From NCBI GenBank assembly GCA_030615975.1, contig JAUWYH010000050.1, positions 1 through 8,930 on the forward strand: a stretch of 8,930 nt of DNA, in the 5' to 3' direction. The translations under genes and the position numbers were made by a program. This document shows positions 1 to 6,394 of the stretch, in pieces. The notes under the pieces were generated by a model. It was given only the letters and a program-made list of their open reading frames with translations, was not told the DNA's origin and did not search any database. Each line of letters starts with the position of its first letter. Within the stretch, counting starts at the first letter, position 1. This DNA comes from Candidatus Aminicenantota bacterium (lineage in GTDB: Bacteria; Acidobacteriota; Aminicenantia; Aminicenantales; Aminicenantaceae).

Positions 1-500
1 CGCAGTTTCCGTTGAAGAAGATGAAAGAATGTTTTCTGATAATAAGAAAGAATCACCCATTCTGCTGAAACACCTGAAAACTCATTAAGAATAAACTCCC
101 GCTCTTCCCCTCTTTGAACATGATGGAAAAAACGCATGGAAAGAACAATGGTGAATGTTTTCCTTTTAAAAGGTAGACCCTTCTTTGCATCTGCCACAAC
201 TCCAGAATGGAGGCCACAAAGCTTGCTCTTCTCTATTGTCCGCTTTACCATATAAAAAGAAAGATCGCTGCTAGCTAAAGTAAATCTTCTCTCAAGAAGC
301 AAATTAGAAAAACGGCCATACCCACTGGGAATATCTAAAACCCTTGCTGAATCGTTGCCTATTTTATCTAGAATCTTTCTTAGAATTCTTTTCTCTCTCG
401 CATCCACCAGTTTTTGGTCCAATCCCCGATACCTTTTTCGCTCATAATCTTCAACCTCATGTTTTTGAAAGGGGCCTTTAAAAGGTTTTTTCTTGCTCAT
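1..500 (-). CDS. Class I SAM-dependent methyltransferase, partial (C-terminus beyond left edge)
   Basis: The frame opens at the ATG read from base 500 and is still open at base 1, so only the N-terminal 166 or so residues are seen. A Rossmann-type SAM-binding motif I is visible as VLDIPSGYGRF (residues 54-64). The acidic residue closing strand 2 is D79 (ASSDLS), and A103-D104 followed by LPF (109-111) and an HHV (126-128) match the Methyltransf_11/25 layout. The N-terminus is lysine-rich with no signal peptide, so the protein is cytoplasmic. It lies 49 bases downstream of the GH-like gene in the same direction, with a purine-rich AAGGAG about 12 bases before the ATG. Because it ends a run of LPS genes, I infer methylation of an LPS sugar, phosphate or precursor. 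The substrate cannot be read from the sequence. Usual ubiquinone or rRNA methyltransferase signatures are not evident, but the missing C-terminus limits this. Confidence 0.85.
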   Translation of the reverse strand, partial: MSKKKPFKGPFQKHEVEDYERKRYRGLDQKLVDAREKRILRKILDKIGNDSARVLDIPSGYGRFSNLLLERRFTLASSDLSFYMVKRTIEKSKLCGLHSGVVADAKKGLPFKRKTFTIVLSMRFFHHVQRGEEREFILNEFSGVSAEWVILSYYQKTFFHLLQRKL

Positions 501-549
501 CTTTTTTGCTCTCTCCTTTGCTCTTTCGGTAAAATTGCAAAGGCTTATA

Positions 550-1821
550 CTATTTTAGAAATACATATATAGGACTGCCATCAATTTTGACTCTATCATC
601 ACCTCTGGGAATCTCCTCTCCATCCCTTCTTACGACTCGCACTACTTTCCCTGGAAAAAGATGTTCACAGACCTCACCTTTCGTCCAGCAGACAACAAAA
701 TCTTCTTCTCCCTTGCGGAATGAAAATATTTTTGCCCGAGGATTGTGAATTTTCTTGAGAAATGCACTTTCTTTCAGATAGGTTACCATGGTCTTCATAG
801 CATAAAAACCCGGCCTTTTTCTCCATTCATTATCTCGGCTGTCAACAAGCCCATAGCCCGGTGCGACAAGCTGCCACCAGTAAATCCTCTCCACAAACCC
901 GCTGGTTACACAGAGGATATAATAGCGAACAAGAAAATCAGCCTGCTCTTCCTCTGAAACATTGGGCTTGCCAGAGGCAGGGGAATATTTTCCTGTTCCT
1001 TTTAAAGGCCAATTTACCTCTGTGATCCACAAATTATGCTTCCTTCGAGTGCTGCCATCCACTACAGCCTTCAAGAGGGCTAATTTTCTGGAGGTATCCC
1101 AGCCAAATTGCTTCTTTTCCGGAGCTCCCACCCTGTCCACATAAAGGAGAGAACTCACCCTATCAAAAGGAATAACATCCAGGACCGGGGGATAGAGATG
1201 AAACTCAAAATCGATAACAGCTGGACCTACAAGTTTCACTCCGTATTTTTCGGCCAAAGGAACCGCCGGCCGAGCAAGTCTCAGATATTCCTCGTAATCC
1301 CAGACTCCCCATTTTGTTCGATTCCAGGCATGGCCAATCTCAAATAAAGAAGATATCTGTCCAAACCGAGAAAAAACCTCCTCTAAGAAATGATGCCAGC
1401 GAGAGGGATGAAGAACATCTTCTCTGTTCTGGAGCAAAGCCACGGTAAGTTCTATACCGCGGGCGAAAAGAAGCTTAGAAAATTTCTCAAAACGAGTTAG
1501 ATTCCTCCTTTCCCAGGAAGGAATTCTCACCAGCGTTTTTTGAATGTTAGTCTCTTTTAAGAGCTCAACAACTTCTTCCTCTCTCCCTTCTGAAGGAGAA
1601 ACAGAAATGGCAAAAGGATCGCTGATCTGAACTTGCTCCTTATACATCTTTTTTCTATATTGACGATAATTGGCTAAAATGGGAGCCGCTCTGCGGAGGT
1701 TAGAAGTAAAAAGGCTCATATAGGTTCCTGCGTGTTTTAAATGATGCTTGAGACGCTCTTTGTGGGGAGCGACATTATGAGGCTGGTCGGCATAAGGATT
1801 CCATTGAAATTCAAAACTCAT
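550..1821 (-). CDS. Cytoplasmic glycoside-hydrolase-like (clan GH-A TIM-barrel) protein of an LPS gene unit
   Basis: This 423-residue protein has no signal peptide or membrane segment. After a basic N-terminus (about 1-65), alternating strands and helices fit a TIM barrel. SLFEIGHAWNRTKWG (158-172) corresponds to the strand-4 region, and WITEVNWP (265-272), with E268, looks like the strand-7 nucleophile motif of clan GH-A. YWWQL (314-318) and the GLVD/RKRPGFYAM stretch (324-342) resemble the strand-8 loop and the end of such barrels. The last 65 or so residues look like a small beta domain. The canonical Asn-Glu acid/base pair is not seen; E161 is the nearest candidate. The start follows the kinase stop by one base, with AAGGA 9 bases upstream, so translation is probably coupled. 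A glycoside hydrolase without export beside LPS kinase and transferase genes suggests trimming or remodelling of a core intermediate, or a non-hydrolytic role. Family assignment is uncertain. Confidence 0.72.
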   Translation of the reverse strand: MSFEFQWNPYADQPHNVAPHKERLKHHLKHAGTYMSLFTSNLRRAAPILANYRQYRKKMYKEQVQISDPFAISVSPSEGREEEVVELLKETNIQKTLVRIPSWERRNLTRFEKFSKLLFARGIELTVALLQNREDVLHPSRWHHFLEEVFSRFGQISSLFEIGHAWNRTKWGVWDYEEYLRLARPAVPLAEKYGVKLVGPAVIDFEFHLYPPVLDVIPFDRVSSLLYVDRVGAPEKKQFGWDTSRKLALLKAVVDGSTRRKHNLWITEVNWPLKGTGKYSPASGKPNVSEEEQADFLVRYYILCVTSGFVERIYWWQLVAPGYGLVDSRDNEWRKRPGFYAMKTMVTYLKESAFLKKIHNPRAKIFSFRKGEEDFVVCWTKGEVCEHLFPGKVVRVVRRDGEEIPRGDDRVKIDGSPIYVFLK

Positions 1822-1822
1822 C

Positions 1823-2647
1823 TTACTGAATCCTTAATTTCTGGGCTAACTTCCTCAACCGAAGCTTTCTCTTAAATTCCACATACAATGAATAGCTTCT
1901 CTTGTTCATCCAATACCAGAGCCAGATGTATTTTTTAATATCTCGGCTCCCCAGGTATTTGGCCAAAAAAAAGCGCTGGGCATGAGGGGGAATTCCCAAG
2001 CGGATAAGATTCTTTATTTTCTGTAAAAGATTGATTCGCCTTTTAATCTTGATGCGATTGGTGTCGATTAGATAAAACTTATATCTTCTCTTGTTATCTT
2101 CTTTGACCAGGATGTTTCCATCTGAAAGGTCACGGTGAAGGATGCCTTTTTTATGGCAGGACAAAAGATGGCTGGAAAGGAAGATAACCAGGTTTTGAAG
2201 CTCAGGCGGAGGAAGATTGCGGAATAAAGAGCGTATTTCTTCAACGCCAATAATTCTTTCGCTCAAATAAAAACTTCTATCCAGAAAAAGGTTCTTTCTT
2301 TTCTCAAGATAGGCAACAGGGAAAGGCGTTTCTATCCCTCTTTCCAGGAGGGCATGAGCACAAGACCAAGCTTTAAAAGCTTTCCCCCGAAGAAAAATGC
2401 TCTTTAGTTTGTTCACTCCTCGGGAATGAAACTCTTTAATGACGATCTCGACTCTCTTTCCATTCTTTTGAGAAAGGGGAAGAGTTCCTACCCGATTCCG
2501 CCCCTTATGAAGGATTCTGCAGGACTGGCTACTTAGAAGGCGCTCACAATCCGAAATGGCCTGGATGAACAGGGGATGATTGTAATCCGGTTGGATTCGC
2601 CCTTTAAAAGGGGAGAGGAAAACGGCTTGACCAAACTCTTCTCTCAA
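1823..2647 (-). CDS. Lipopolysaccharide core kinase (Kdo kinase / WaaP / InaA-like)
   Basis: This 274-residue protein kinase-like enzyme probably phosphorylates a Kdo or heptose of the LPS core using ATP in the cytoplasm. The ATP-lysine candidate is K71 in VIVIKEF. The catalytic loop is HRDLSDGN (171-178), with D173 as base and N178 as metal ligand, and LIDTNR (193-198) replaces DFG, with D195 as the second metal ligand. This HRDLSxGN plus IDxxR pattern is typical of the LPS kinase families rather than of Ser/Thr kinases. The C-terminus (about 200-274) is strongly basic (KIKRRINLLQKIKNLIRLG and RKLRLRKLAQKLR), fitting a membrane-surface enzyme. It starts with TTG, overlapping the GT4 stop in the four bases TTGA; GGAGGG lies 7 bases upstream, which decides this start. 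Which core sugar is phosphorylated cannot be told. Confidence 0.88.
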   Translation of the reverse strand: MREEFGQAVFLSPFKGRIQPDYNHPLFIQAISDCERLLSSQSCRILHKGRNRVGTLPLSQKNGKRVEIVIKEFHSRGVNKLKSIFLRGKAFKAWSCAHALLERGIETPFPVAYLEKRKNLFLDRSFYLSERIIGVEEIRSLFRNLPPPELQNLVIFLSSHLLSCHKKGILHRDLSDGNILVKEDNKRRYKFYLIDTNRIKIKRRINLLQKIKNLIRLGIPPHAQRFFLAKYLGSRDIKKYIWLWYWMNKRSYSLYVEFKRKLRLRKLAQKLRIQ

Positions 2648-3750
2648 TTGACTGCCCTCCCTGAGGAAGGACCAAAATTCCTCTCGAGGATATCTATAAG
2701 CATGCGACCGATGGCCTTCTGTGAAAAATTTTGACTAACCAATCGATATCCTCTTTCGCCAATCTCTTCTCTCAAGAAGGAATCTTTTTTCAGCTCAAGG
2801 ATAGCTCGGGCAAGATTGGAAGGATTGGGCGATGGACAGAAAAATATGTGCTTCCTGTGGGAAAAAAGTTCTTCAACAGCTGGAGTACGTAGCGTGATTA
2901 TAGGCTTTTTCATCGCCATGGCCTGGAATATTTTGTGGGGAACTACTCGTTTTGTCTTCTCGCTCTTTCCAAAGATTCCCAAACAAATGTCTGCAGAAGC
3001 AATATTTAAGGGAAGAATACTTTGAGGAACCCAGCTTTCAAAACGAACATTGTTTAATCCAAGGTTAGAAACTAAGGCTTGAGCCTTTGGCAATGTTTGT
3101 CCTGAACCTACAAGGCGGAACTTTATTGAGGCATCTTCTCTTAAGATTATTTTTGCCGAGCTAACAATTGTCTCGATTCCATGGAGAGGAAGAAATGAGC
3201 CAAAAAAAAGGACTATAAAGTGCTTTTTTTCTTCTCCTGAGGCTTTTCTCAAGTTATGCTTAAAAAGATCGCTGTCAAACCCTACAGGCAAAACTTCTAC
3301 TTTCTCAGAAGGAAGGTCATATTTTTGGCAGTAATATTCTTTGTGGACACGAGTATCAGCGAGAACTAGATCTGAAAGCTTGAAGGACCAGTAGTCGATT
3401 TTAAAATTCCACCATGCCTGCCAGGAATTTGGAGGATTCCTTTTCCAGTCCATTATTTTAGTCTCATAACGAGAAGCCAAAGGATCGAATATCACTTTGT
3501 TCGTAGCGAGAAAGGAAAGGATTCTTGCCAAAGGAACATCCTTCTGGCAAAATTCAGGGACAAAAAAGAAATCATCCATCCTATGAAAACGCCTGGAGCG
3601 GAAAAACAAGATTGGATAACGAAGCCAGAATTTATATTTGGGTGCAAGCCAGCATTCTGAAACTTCCATACCATTCGATCTCAATCCTTTTCTTATGATA
3701 GAGTTTCGCGGATAGTCAGGATCATAGGCACCAAAAAAGCATAGCTTCAT
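2644..3750 (-). CDS. Glycosyltransferase family 4 (GT-B fold), LPS core-type
   Basis: This 368-residue protein has the two Rossmann domains of a GT-B enzyme. The N-terminal MKLCFFGAYDPDYPRN (1-16) is the usual glycine-containing first strand and loop. LADTRVHKEYY (130-140) and VEVLPVGFDSDLF (151-163) mark the end of the N-domain. LFFGSFLPLHGIETIVSSA (181-199) opens the nucleotide-sugar domain, and VPHKIFQAMAMKKPIIT (270-286) is the donor-binding EX7E region. Many relatives carry E in F-E-A-(L/M)-A-M; here it is Q276. There is no membrane segment, so it acts at the inner face of the cytoplasmic membrane. A TAG lies in frame 9 bases before the ATG, so no longer start exists. The nearest good Shine-Dalgarno-like run, GGAGGGG, is about 18 bases away, which is unusual. 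It is the first gene of the minus-strand unit and overlaps the kinase by four bases. Donor and acceptor are unknown. Confidence 0.9.
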   Translation of the reverse strand: MKLCFFGAYDPDYPRNSIIRKGLRSNGMEVSECWLAPKYKFWLRYPILFFRSRRFHRMDDFFFVPEFCQKDVPLARILSFLATNKVIFDPLASRYETKIMDWKRNPPNSWQAWWNFKIDYWSFKLSDLVLADTRVHKEYYCQKYDLPSEKVEVLPVGFDSDLFKHNLRKASGEEKKHFIVLFFGSFLPLHGIETIVSSAKIILREDASIKFRLVGSGQTLPKAQALVSNLGLNNVRFESWVPQSILPLNIASADICLGIFGKSEKTKRVVPHKIFQAMAMKKPIITLRTPAVEELFSHRKHIFFCPSPNPSNLARAILELKKDSFLREEIGERGYRLVSQNFSQKAIGRMLIDILERNFGPSSGRAVN

Positions 3751-3759
3751 TTTCTGCTA

Positions 3760-3789
3760 AAAATATCACCCCTCCATATCTTCTGTCAA
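3760..3789 (-). promoter_or_regulatory. Possible second minus-strand promoter directly before the GT4 gene
   Basis: On the minus strand a perfect TTGACA lies at 3789-3784, followed after 18 bases by TATTTT (3765-3760, four of six matches to TATAAT). It would start transcription only a few bases before the ATG at 3750, leaving almost no leader and no ribosome site, so it is weak as a functional call. Confidence 0.25.
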
Positions 3790-3817
3790 TGGGTGATCGG
3801 AAGCATCTCCAATTCCG
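3765..3817 (-). promoter_or_regulatory. Two adjacent leader hairpins upstream of the GT4 start
   Basis: Read on the minus strand, CGGAA/TTCCG (arms 3813-3817 and 3798-3802, 10-base loop) is followed immediately by ATCACCC/GGGTGAT (arms 3791-3797 and 3765-3771, 19-base loop). The second stem includes part of GGAGGGG, the only Shine-Dalgarno-like run before the gene, and is followed by ATTTTT. The pairings are exact. A role in translation or attenuation is inference, and both stems are short. Confidence 0.35.
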
Positions 3818-3857
3818 TGATATATTGAAATTATAAGACAGGTTTTTGGTCACGGAA
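3813..3857. repeat. 8-bp perfect inverted repeat in the divergent control region
   Basis: TTCCGTGA (3813-3820) and TCACGGAA (3850-3857) are exact reverse complements separated by 29 bases. The arms flank the minus-strand -10 box TATAAT (3835-3830), and the right arm overlaps its -35 position. The placement suits an operator for a dimeric regulator, or a hairpin that competes with the CGGAA/TTCCG stem. No regulator gene is seen in the window. Confidence 0.45.
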
Positions 3858-3858
3858 A
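3830..3858 (-). promoter_or_regulatory. Candidate sigma70-type promoter for the minus-strand LPS unit
   Basis: A perfect TATAAT is read on the minus strand at 3835-3830. The best -35, 17 bases upstream, is TTTCCG (3858-3853), matching TTGACA in only three positions. Transcription would begin near 3823 and leave a leader of about 73 bases holding the two hairpins before GT4. Confidence 0.4.
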
Positions 3859-3887
3859 AAGAAATGATGACTGGGTGACCCCGATGT

Positions 3888-3917
3888 TTGACGGGAATAA
3901 GGAGTATAGTATATGAT
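3888..3917 (+). promoter_or_regulatory. Candidate sigma70-type promoter for the Trm112-GT9-ligase-PHP-rfaE1 unit
   Basis: TTGACG (3888-3893, five of six matches) is followed after 18 bases by TATGAT (3912-3917, five of six). The predicted start near 3924 leaves a very short leader of about 13 bases that begins at the ribosome site AGAAGGAG (3922-3929). The -10 box covers the in-frame ATG at 3913, which argues against that codon as the gene start. Confidence 0.5.
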
Positions 3918-3936
3918 AGCCAGAAGGAGTGCTAAA

Positions 3937-4125
3937 ATGACTATAGATCCACAACTTCTTGAAATCCTGGCATGTCCCTTATGCAAGGAAGATGTAAAGC
4001 TTACCTCTGATGAGAAAGGCCTTAAATGTGTGAAGTGTCATCGCGTATATCCTATAAAGGATGATATCCCGGTTATGCTCATCGAAGAGGCAAAAATTGA
4101 ACCAGAAAGGGCAACAAAAGATTGA
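3937..4125 (+). CDS. Trm112 / YcaR-family zinc-binding small protein
   Basis: This 62-residue protein begins MTIDPQLLEILACPLC, the characteristic opening of the Trm112/UPF0434 family. Two cysteine pairs, C13-C16 (CPLC) and C31-C34 (CVKC), form a zinc ribbon, and YPIKDDIPVML (38-48) is the conserved tail motif. The length matches the roughly 60 residues of E. coli YcaR. Known Trm112 proteins act as small activator or stabiliser subunits of methyltransferases; in bacteria the role is less settled, and ycaR sits between lpxK and kdsB in E. coli, so an LPS neighbourhood is familiar. I chose the ATG at 3937 because AAGGAG lies 7 bases before it and the family motif starts there. An in-frame ATG at 3913 would add eight residues but lies in the promoter -10 box. 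Its 3' end overlaps the likely start of the GT9 gene. Confidence 0.92.
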   Translation: MTIDPQLLEILACPLCKEDVKLTSDEKGLKCVKCHRVYPIKDDIPVMLIEEAKIEPERATKD

Positions 4126-5170
4126 CCCCTCCGCCATAAAAAAGATTCTTCTGATTAGGCTGAGACGAATCGGTGATATTATCATGACGACTCCTGCTCT
4201 TTCTGCTCTGAGAGAGAATTTCCCTCAAGCACATATTTCTTATATTGTCGAAAAACCTTATAGGGAACTCGTCGAGGGAAACCCTATCTTGGACGAAATC
4301 CATGTTCTTCCCAAAAACCAGAGTACAAAAGATTTCCTCCGCTTTATCCATCGCATTCGGAAGGAAAAGTACGACGTTATCCTTGATTTCCACGGTGGGC
4401 CGAGAGCTTCTCTAATAACCATTTTTTCAAAGGCGAAGCTTAAAATAGGCTATAGGATAAAATACAGGAATTTTGTCTACGATATCCTCCTTCCTCGAGG
4501 CAGAAAAAACAGGTGTTTTCATAGTGTCGAAAACCACATAAATCTAGTGAAAGCGCTTGGAGTCCCCATCATCACCCCTCTTCCACTCTATCTTCCTCAA
4601 GCAAGAGAATATGAAGCAGAAAGGGTTAAAAAACTCGTCAAAGAATACGGCCTGGTTGGTTTTAAAATAGTGGCTCTCCATATCAGTGCTGGAAACGAAT
4701 TTCGCAACTGGGGTGTGGAAAACCTTGTGGAGCTTATCAGGCTCCTTTCCCAGCACCCTGAGATAAAAATTGTCCTGATTGGAGCAGAAGAAGATAAAAA
4801 TGCAGAGGAAATCATCTTGAAGAAAACCTCTCTTCCTCTAATCTCCCTGGTCGGAAGGCTCAACTTAAGGGAATTGAGAGAACTCATCTTGTTCTCTTCC
4901 CTCTTTGTTGGCCCTGATAGTGGCCCCATGCACATTGCAGCTTCAACCCCCACTCCCATAGTCGCTTATTTTGGGCCCACGCTTCCAGCCCATTTTGCCC
5001 CTTGGCAAGCCAAGGCTTTTGTGATTGAAAAGGAATTTGATTGCCGGCCTTGCAAGCAAAAACGCTGTCTCTACGAAGACTTCAGATGTCTTCGCAGCAT
5101 CAAGCCAGAAGAAGTCTACAGAGCCTCCTTCCGTTTTATTGAGAAGGCTCACGGAAAGCACAAATTGTGA
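4097..5170 (+). CDS. Glycosyltransferase family 9, ADP-heptose:LPS heptosyltransferase-like
   Basis: The enzyme is predicted to transfer L,D-heptose from ADP-heptose to the LPS inner core at the cytoplasmic face. ILLIRLRRIGDIIMTTPAL (about residues 17-35 from the TTG start) is the typical N-terminal strand and acceptor loop. LHISAGNEFRNWG opens the second domain, and LFVGPDSGPMHIAAS (about 269-283) is the nucleotide-sugar binding motif. Cysteines 316, 319, 324 and 331 reproduce the CxPC...C...C tail common in this family. The frame is open from an ATG at 4061, but that start has no spaced ribosome site and would overlap the Trm112 gene heavily. TTG 4097 has GAAGAGG 6 bases upstream and gives 357 residues, close to family length. 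ATT at 4121 is another possibility, so the start is uncertain. A heptose kinase gene downstream supports heptose as donor; sub-type I, II or III cannot be told. Confidence 0.88.
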   Translation: MNQKGQQKIDPSAIKKILLIRLRRIGDIIMTTPALSALRENFPQAHISYIVEKPYRELVEGNPILDEIHVLPKNQSTKDFLRFIHRIRKEKYDVILDFHGGPRASLITIFSKAKLKIGYRIKYRNFVYDILLPRGRKNRCFHSVENHINLVKALGVPIITPLPLYLPQAREYEAERVKKLVKEYGLVGFKIVALHISAGNEFRNWGVENLVELIRLLSQHPEIKIVLIGAEEDKNAEEIILKKTSLPLISLVGRLNLRELRELILFSSLFVGPDSGPMHIAASTPTPIVAYFGPTLPAHFAPWQAKAFVIEKEFDCRPCKQKRCLYEDFRCLRSIKPEEVYRASFRFIEKAHGKHKL

Positions 5171-5191
5171 GGAAAGTAAAAATTAAATAAG

Positions 5192-6394
5192 ATGAGATTG
5201 CGGACAATGTTCCAAGCAATACGAAGAGTCTCCCTTAATCCATACAAAACCATCCCTTTGGCCGTCGCTCTTTATCTCTTATTCTCGATGGTATCAATTA
5301 GCTTAAGTCAGATTTTTCTTTTCCTTTCTTTCCTCTGCTGGCTCATCATCCTCATCCGGGAAAAACAAAAGCCTCTGTTCCCTTCCTTTTTCTGGCCTTT
5401 GCTTGCCTACAGCATCCTCTCGCTTTTATCCTCCTTCTTCTCAGTCAATCCAGAGATAAGTCTAAAAGACTGCCGAGAGCTTCTTCTTTTCCTTATCATT
5501 CCCATAATCTACGTTGGCTTCCGCAGAGAAAAAACACTCCTTAGAGCTAACCTGGCGCTATTAGCCTCAGCCTACATAAGCCTCCTCTATTCATTCTATT
5601 ATTTCATCTTCATGGCGTCCCCTGGCGAGAGAATCACAGGCTTCATGGGTCATTACATGACCCAGGCTGGTCTTCTGCTTCTTTTTAGCACAATGGCATT
5701 AAGCATATTTTTCTTCTCCCGAGAAAAAACACGATTCCTCTGGGGCCTTGGGTTTATTCTCTCGCTTTTTGCCTTGACCCTAACATTGACGAGAAGTTCA
5801 TGGATAGGAATAGTTTTAGCTGCCTGCTTCATTCTGCTTCTCTACAAGCCCAAAAGCTTAATAATAGTACCGCTTGCTCTGGGGCTTTTTTTTCTCGTCA
5901 GCCCTCAACACATAAAAAAAAGAGCCGTCAGCACGATTAGTCTGAGGACGGAATCCAACAAACAAAGGCTTGAATACTTCAGGGCTGGGATAAAAATAAT
6001 TCGAGATTATCCCATTTTAGGAACCGGTCCGGACACTGTGGATATGGTATTTAAGAACCCTAAATACGAACTCTCTGAAAAAGCAAAAATGAATGTTCAT
6101 CTCCACAACAACATCACTCAGATCGCTGCCGAAAGAGGAATCCTAACCCTTCTCGCCTGGCTTATTTTCATGGCCTGGACATTCATCTCGCTTTTGAAAC
6201 TTCTGAGAAAAAAAGACCCTATCCTTTACCCTTTTACGGCAGCCGCTCTGGCTGCAATCCTTGGATTGGCCTTTGCCGGACTCTTCGAATATAACTTCGC
6301 CGACTCTGAAATCACAACACTCTTCTTATACATGATGACAATCCCTTTTGCCTTAGCCCGTATCCGGAAAAAGAATGAAAATATTTATATTTGA
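5192..6394 (+). CDS. O-antigen ligase / polymerase family membrane protein (Wzy_C domain)
   Basis: This 400-residue integral membrane protein has about ten hydrophobic segments, for example 22-38, 40-55, 66-83, 97-109, 119-140, 157-175, 183-198, 203-218, 222-236, 317-337 and 348-366. TLTRSSWIGIVLA (198-210) followed by a periplasmic loop, QRLEYFRAGIKIIRDYPILGTGPD (258-281) and NVHLHNNITQIAAERGILTLL (301-321), is the Wzy_C/WaaL signature; the arginines and H303/H305 are candidate catalytic positions. Family members move glycan from undecaprenyl diphosphate onto lipid A-core, or polymerise it. Ligase and polymerase cannot be separated by sequence alone, but the core-biosynthesis neighbours favour ligase. 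The gene starts 21 bases after the GT9 stop. A TAA at 5177 blocks longer forms, and the AGG-containing ribosome site is rather distant. Its stop overlaps the PHP gene by four bases (TTGA). Confidence 0.88.
   Translation: MRLRTMFQAIRRVSLNPYKTIPLAVALYLLFSMVSISLSQIFLFLSFLCWLIILIREKQKPLFPSFFWPLLAYSILSLLSSFFSVNPEISLKDCRELLLFLIIPIIYVGFRREKTLLRANLALLASAYISLLYSFYYFIFMASPGERITGFMGHYMTQAGLLLLFSTMALSIFFFSREKTRFLWGLGFILSLFALTLTLTRSSWIGIVLAACFILLLYKPKSLIIVPLALGLFFLVSPQHIKKRAVSTISLRTESNKQRLEYFRAGIKIIRDYPILGTGPDTVDMVFKNPKYELSEKAKMNVHLHNNITQIAAERGILTLLAWLIFMAWTFISLLKLLRKKDPILYPFTAAALAAILGLAFAGLFEYNFADSEITTLFLYMMTIPFALARIRKKNENIYI

Noticed and set aside
51..61. AATCACCCATT recurring at 8498-8508, with ATCACCCATT on the opposite strand at 3788-3797
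   Set aside because: Two copies are in unrelated coding frames; three short matches in 9 kb do not establish a dispersed repeat.
162..173. CCTTTTAAAAGG palindrome, with similar copies near 474, 995 and 2601
   Set aside because: The copies fall in coding sequence where Pro-Phe-Lys-Gly-type codons (CCT TTT AAA GGN) give this pattern; their positions and spacing show no regulatory logic.
501..549. Gap between the GH-like and methyltransferase genes
   Set aside because: No promoter pair or terminator hairpin found; only a purine-rich ribosome site.
3913..3936. In-frame upstream ATG of the Trm112 gene
   Set aside because: It lies in the -10 box, lacks a ribosome site, and the added residues precede the conserved family start.
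4597..4959. 120-codon minus-strand open frame opposite the GT9 gene
   Set aside because: Antisense to conserved GT9 motifs, low-complexity Ser/Leu-rich translation, no ribosome site of note.
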